From positions 1-9,247 of the forward strand of contig CAUHBW010000129.1 in NCBI GenBank assembly GCA_959604115.1: DNA of 9,247 nucleotides. The letters run 5' to 3'. The position numbers were made by a program, and so were the translations under genes. The notes beneath the pieces are model-generated. The model did no database searches, was not told the origin of the DNA, and saw only the letters and a program-made list of their open reading frames with translations. Positions 7,601 through 9,247 of this stretch are shown here, piece by piece. Position 1 is the stretch's first letter. Each line of letters begins with the position of its first letter. The stretch comes from an uncultured Bilophila sp. (lineage in GTDB: Bacteria > Desulfobacterota > Desulfovibrionia > Desulfovibrionales > Desulfovibrionaceae).

Positions 7601-7880
7601 TCTCGGAAACGGCGTGCGGGATGAGCCGGATGCCGAGGCGGGTTTCGAGCCATTTGGCGTATTCGCTGGTGACGCCTTCCTGTTTGCCGAGCGGAGAAAG
7701 GCGCTCGAAGGGGAGGCGGGACGACAGGACGCCCATGTTGAGTTCGGGGTGCCGCTCCAGCCAGCGCTGTTCCTGTTGCGTCAGATGAAGCTCCGTCTCA
7801 GCCGAGGCGGAGAAGGCCGCCGCCAGAACGAAGAAGACGACAAGCGGCGTATGAAGGCGAAGGAAGGCGAGAAGATGCAT
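4656..7880 (-). CDS. Hybrid sensor histidine kinase with periplasmic SBP_bac_3 domain, two PAS and two receiver domains
   Basis: From the ATG at 7880 the protein has 1074 residues. It begins with a signal peptide (hydrophobic PLVVFFVLAAAFSASA, likely cut after residue 27). Residues about 30-265 resemble a type 3 solute-binding domain; Arg118 (STRDALLFT) and Glu197 (AAVFEVLDA) sit where amino-acid-binding members keep the residues that hold carboxylate and amine. One membrane span follows (about 274-297). PAS-like domains lie at about 311-425 and 440-540. The kinase core has the H-box with His570, N-box Asn687, G1 Asp719 (DTGIGM) and G2 at 749-754 (GTGLGL). Receiver 1 (about 807-925) has Asp861 and Lys912; receiver 2 (about 948-1065) has Asp998 and Lys1050. 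There is no Hpt domain; the next gene supplies it. The H-box reads HEIRPPMNG instead of the usual HEIRTPMN. An in-frame TTG at 7910 would add ten residues; neither start has a clear ribosome site, and the ATG was chosen because it gives a compact signal peptide. Confidence 0.94.
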   Translation of the reverse strand: MHLLAFLRLHTPLVVFFVLAAAFSASAETELHLTQQEQRWLERHPELNMGVLSSRLPFERLSPLGKQEGVTSEYAKWLETRLGIRLIPHAVSEKEMAHAFSQGRLDIQLSAVDVPSTRDALLFTRSYLELPLVIFMLDDAPFINELTDLKGHKVAAVGERLFDILRDAEPNVQAVLTHTTEEALELLQKKDIAAVFEVLDAGTTILRLNDVQNVTVAAVTPYRLPIRVGVRKDWPELVGIIDKALDTMPAATAQDFHNRWFNIQRTTEMDWRLFWTLTGGIVLAALAVVLIALFVIRKFRREVLVRRSTETMLNSLLESLPAAVCLFDAACRCRKLNAMCSKLFGFTEEEALGRIPGTDFPVAGDVLSENVLRRTLVSGEHQTIPHTRADADGRTGHYLTTLVPLTGDDGEPCAVLSLSTDVTTQKQLEKKLSEQLALARKLLETSPIGVLIAVDGFIRYSNTRAKALMDIREDTDVGRAYPQLRDADAMLLSEQDTLPDVELKTLDAEGRAHDLRVTYTRTDYEDGPGIICWLVDDTQNKTLAKQLVHAKEEAETASRAKSDFLANMSHEIRPPMNGIIGMSHLALQTELTPRQREYLTQISASAGTLLRIINDILDFSKIEAGKLDMEHVGFRLDQVLEEVASIAVLSAEEKGLELLFRLDPNVPSMLEGDALRLSQILLNLVGNAIKFTASGHVLVSVEQEQLLGTKTRLRFEVRDTGIGMTQEQLGRLFESFTQADSSTTRRYGGTGLGLAISKRLVNLMGGDIRVESVPGQGSAFVFKAVFDTFAEPENRVFLPSHPLHGSRVLVADDNQLSRTILGDMLKDFQLEPLSAASGEEAVRLCREAADAGIPFRVVLLDWKMPDMDGQATARAIRDAIPEPPAFLFMASVRDRADALAALRDDNRLLLPKPVTPSALFAALLATEQSQEERRAAPAQPPFPHLTGARVLLAEDNAINQQVAKEILQSCGVEVTLADDGLEAVEKLWEGGYDAVLMDIQMPGMDGLRATRLLREYARFDDLPIIAMTARAMNGDREKSLSAGMQDYVAKPVDPHTLLATLSKWIRRDDPSPRR

Positions 7881-7937
7881 GGCAATCGATAGGTTGGCAT
7901 GGAGTGGCAAGAAAAGGGAAGCCCTGAGGCCTTATTC

Positions 7938-7948
7938 GACAAATTGTC
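7938..7948. promoter_or_regulatory. Perfect palindrome GACAAATTGTC, candidate operator
   Basis: GACAA and TTGTC flank a single central A, making a perfect 11-bp dyad. It ends one base before the plus-strand TATAAT begins (7950) and its last base is part of the minus-strand -10 (7953-7948). A bound protein would cover the expected start site of the kinase operon and the -35/-10 spacer of speB. No second copy was seen elsewhere in the window. Confidence 0.5.
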
Positions 7949-7976
7949 TTATAATCCTATTCGTGGTATGAGGCAA
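7948..7976 (-). promoter_or_regulatory. Probable sigma70-type promoter of the kinase operon
   Basis: On the minus strand TTGCCT (7976-7971) and TATAAG (7953-7948) match the -35 and -10 at four and five of six positions with an ideal 17-nt spacer. Transcription would start near 7941, about 60 nt before the kinase ATG at 7880, within the palindrome. Confidence 0.55.
7950..7955 (+). promoter_or_regulatory. Consensus -10 (TATAAT) for speB
   Basis: TATAAT matches the -10 consensus exactly and lies 51 nt before the speB ATG, overlapping the minus-strand -10. No good -35 is found 16-18 nt upstream (that position reads AGGCCT or similar), so the promoter may be weak or need an activator. The match may also simply reflect its overlap with the minus-strand element. 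Confidence 0.35.
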
Positions 7977-7994
7977 CATAAACGCGGAACCAAA

Positions 7995-7999
7995 AAGGA
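7995..7999 (+). promoter_or_regulatory. Ribosome site that fixes the start of speB
   Basis: AAGGA lies 7 nt before the ATG at 8007. The frame is open further upstream to an ATG at 7899, but that version lacks a ribosome site, would cross the promoters, and adds 36 residues unlike the family. Confidence 0.75.
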
Positions 8000-8006
8000 T
8001 AAATAT

Positions 8007-8879
8007 ATGCCGATCGAAACCGGACACCGTTTTCTCGCCTCCGAATTGCCGGATTCCGAACCGGGGCGTTCTTTGTTTCACGTTCTGCCCGTGCCGCTGG
8101 AGGCCACCGTTTCCTACGCGGGCGGAACGGCGAGGGGGCCGCAAGCCATTTTGGAGGCATCCGATCAGCTGGAGCTGTGGGACGGGGAATCCGTCCCCGC
8201 CGAACCGGGCATTCATACATGGCCCGCCGTCGAGTGCTCCGGTTCTCCGGAAGCGGTGCTTGCCGCAATTGAGTCGTCTGTCGACAGCATATTGGATTAC
8301 AGGGGGCTGCCCGTCCTTCTGGGCGGGGAGCATACGGTCACCTACGGTGCGCTGTCCGCGTTGAAAAAGCGTTTTGGAAGGTTCGGAATCATTCAGTTCG
8401 ATGCCCACGCGGATCTGCGCGACAGCTACGAGGGCAGCCCGTGGAGCCATGCCTGCGCCATGCGTCGGGCCGTGAAGGATCTTGGTCTGCCTCTGGCGCA
8501 GTTCGGCGTTCGGGCCCTGTGTCTCGACGAGGTGGAGGCGCGCCGCGAGCACGGCGTCACGTTTCACGACGCGGCGGACATCGCCCGCTGCGGTCTGCCG
8601 GAAGTGCTTTTGCCGCCGGATTTTCCCGATCGGGTTTATTTGACGTTCGACGTGGACGGGCTTGATCCTTCGATCATGCCCGCGACGGGAACTCCGGTGC
8701 CCGGCGGGCTCGGCTGGTATCAGTCGCTCGACATCGCGGAGCGGACGCTTGCCGGTCGGGAGGTGCTCGGGTTCGACGTGGTGGAGCTCGCCCCCGTACC
8801 GGGGCTGCACGCCGCCGATTTCGCCGCCGCCCGGCTGGTCTACGCCCTCATGGGGATCGTGCAGCGCAGTCGGAAGTAG
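8007..8879 (+). CDS. speB: Ureohydrolase, probably agmatinase
   Basis: This 290-residue protein has the normal length of bacterial agmatinases. These enzymes use two Mn ions to hydrolyse agmatine to putrescine and urea in the cytoplasm, the second step of the arginine decarboxylase route to polyamines. All signature motifs of the arginase/agmatinase family are visible: GGEHTVTYG with His109, FDAHADLRD with Asp132, His134 and Asp136, SHAC with His148, and TFDVDGLDPS with Asp215 and Asp217, followed by the ATGTPVPGGL loop. The C-terminal VVELAPVPG and HAADFAAARLVYALMG segments fit the agmatinase branch better than arginase or formimidoylglutamase. Substrate specificity within the family is hard to call, so other guanidino substrates remain possible. 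The gene stands alone on its strand, is divergent from the sensor kinase operon, and is followed by a repeat-like element and a strong terminator about 140 nt downstream. No arginine decarboxylase gene is in the window. Confidence 0.85.
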   Translation: MPIETGHRFLASELPDSEPGRSLFHVLPVPLEATVSYAGGTARGPQAILEASDQLELWDGESVPAEPGIHTWPAVECSGSPEAVLAAIESSVDSILDYRGLPVLLGGEHTVTYGALSALKKRFGRFGIIQFDAHADLRDSYEGSPWSHACAMRRAVKDLGLPLAQFGVRALCLDEVEARREHGVTFHDAADIARCGLPEVLLPPDFPDRVYLTFDVDGLDPSIMPATGTPVPGGLGWYQSLDIAERTLAGREVLGFDVVELAPVPGLHAADFAAARLVYALMGIVQRSRK

Positions 8880-8900
8880 GCGCTGAACGCGAGAAGCGAT

Positions 8901-8963
8901 GCCTCCGGCGGCAAGGGCGCCGCCCTTGACCCGCTGGGGGGAATGATTCCCCCCAGACCCCCT
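8901..8963. repeat. GC-rich double-hairpin element, likely dispersed intergenic repeat
   Basis: After a GCCTCCGGCGGC lead, CAAGGGC (8912-8918) pairs with GCCCTTG (8922-8928) around a 3-nt loop. CTGGGGGGAA (8934-8943) then pairs perfectly with TTCCCCCCAG (8947-8956) around TGA, followed by ACCCCCTC. The order of GCCTCCGGCGG, short GC hairpin, GACCC, G-run/C-run hairpin and ACCCCC resembles intergenic repeats recalled from Desulfovibrionaceae genomes. Only one copy is in this window, so repetition is not shown here. No T-run follows, so it is not an ordinary terminator, though it could protect the speB transcript end. Confidence 0.55.
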
Positions 8964-9018
8964 CGGATACGGTGGTGAGACGTTTTTCCCAGCGGTGAAG
9001 TTCGTTCTGGAATTCAAG

Positions 9019-9058
9019 ACGACCTCAATGTCGTATGACATTGAGGTCGTTGTTTTTT
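9019..9058 (+). terminator. Intrinsic terminator of speB
   Basis: ACGACCTCAATGTC (9019-9032) pairs perfectly with GACATTGAGGTCGT (9037-9050), a 14-bp stem with a 4-nt GTAT loop. It is followed by TG and six T (9053-9058). It lies about 140 nt past the speB stop. The minus-strand side lacks a T-run, so it should act on plus-strand transcripts only. Confidence 0.9.
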
Positions 9059-9145
9059 ATAAGAAAGAGCAAAGCGCCCGACTTGCCGCCTGCGCGGAGA
9101 GCTGTGAAGAGGGATTCGATAAGGTCGAAAGTCTTTGGAAGAGGA

Positions 9146-9174
9146 GGGGATGGGGTTTGGGGAAGGGGAGGGGG
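9146..9174 (+). other. Potential G-quadruplex tract (five G-runs)
   Basis: Five runs of four or five G (9146-9149, 9152-9155, 9159-9162, 9165-9168, 9170-9174) are separated by loops of 2, 3, 2 and 1 nt. This satisfies the usual rule for an intramolecular quadruplex with four tetrads. It lies in non-coding DNA about 90 nt past the speB terminator, beside an AT-rich patch. Confidence 0.6.
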
Positions 9175-9247
9175 TGCAATTATTTATAAAAATTAATCCT
9201 ACCCCACACCCACAATGTGAATTTTTTGACGCGTAAAGCTCGCGAAT

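Larger units (their letters stand above)
7881..8006. promoter_or_regulatory. Divergent control region between the sensor kinase operon and speB
   Basis: This 126-bp AT-richer stretch separates two divergent genes. It holds a good minus-strand promoter, a consensus plus-strand -10, a perfect 11-bp palindrome that touches the minus -10, and the speB ribosome site. The sites overlap, so one bound regulator could affect both directions. Confidence 0.7.
8880..9247. other. Non-coding region downstream of speB
   Basis: This 368-bp stretch shows no convincing gene. It holds a double-hairpin element (8901-8963), the speB terminator (9019-9058), a purine-rich segment ending in a five-run G tract (9146-9174), and an AT-rich patch (about 9177-9200). 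TTGACG at 9226-9231 could be the -35 of a plus-strand promoter whose -10 would lie beyond the right edge. A 64-codon frame at 8995-9189 is made largely from the terminator hairpin and the G tract and is not believed. Confidence 0.65.

Noticed and set aside
4716..7892. A 1058-codon open frame on the plus strand
   Set aside because: It lies antisense to the hybrid kinase, whose domains are all recognisable. Its translation is rich in Gly, His, Asp and Glu with no domain, as expected for the opposite strand of a GC-rich gene.
7938..7948. The palindrome as a binding site for the GntR regulator encoded in the window
   Set aside because: No matching copy was found near the GntR gene, so there is no sequence support for linking the two.
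7899..8006. N-terminal extension of speB to an ATG at 7899
   Set aside because: It would translate through the promoters and palindrome, lacks a ribosome site and adds 36 residues not typical of the family.
8995..9189. A 64-codon plus-strand frame
   Set aside because: It is built from the palindromic terminator and the G tract. The mirrored peptide start MSYDIEVV on both strands is simply the hairpin read twice.

Overview
The window is a GC-rich bacterial chromosome segment. Its codon use, the style of the hybrid kinase and HD-GYP proteins, the form of the agmatinase and a GC-rich double-hairpin intergenic element suggest a Desulfovibrionaceae-type anaerobe (Desulfovibrio/Bilophila group). 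This assignment rests on recognition by eye and is tentative. Nothing seen points to a phage, insertion sequence, CRISPR array, tRNA or rRNA.

Layout. (1) Minus strand, 1-1406: the first 468 codons of a multi-pass membrane protein that resembles the ArnT/PMT_2 family of lipid-linked-sugar glycosyltransferases; it runs off the left edge. (2) Minus strand, 1493-2146: a GntR-family regulator with an FCD ligand-binding domain. (3) 2147-2462: a non-coding gap holding a probable promoter for the regulator, two short inverted repeats and a strong intrinsic terminator for the operon to its right. (4) Minus strand, 7880 down to 2463: a compact three-gene signalling operon made of a large periplasmic-sensing hybrid histidine kinase, a receiver-Hpt protein and a receiver-HD-GYP protein. 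(5) 7881-8006: a divergent control region with overlapping promoters and a perfect 11-bp palindrome. (6) Plus strand, 8007-8879: a ureohydrolase, probably agmatinase (speB). (7) 8880-9247: non-coding DNA with a two-hairpin repeat-like element, an excellent intrinsic terminator, a five-run G tract able to form a quadruplex, and an AT-rich patch.

How the genes may work together. The kinase carries a bacterial solute-binding type 3 domain, one membrane span, two PAS domains, a catalytic core and two receivers, but no phosphotransfer (Hpt) domain. The next gene supplies a receiver plus an Hpt domain with the active histidine. The third gene is a receiver fused to an HD-GYP domain with all expected metal ligands. 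The simplest reading is a phosphorelay from a periplasmic small molecule to hydrolysis of cyclic di-GMP. The sensor is transcribed divergently from an agmatinase gene and the two share a control region with a palindrome, so a link between arginine/agmatine/polyamine metabolism and cyclic di-GMP is plausible but is inference only.

Points most worth attention are the shared palindrome in the divergent promoter, the split phosphorelay, the Thr-to-Pro change in the kinase H-box, and the partial membrane glycosyltransferase-like gene with altered loop motifs.
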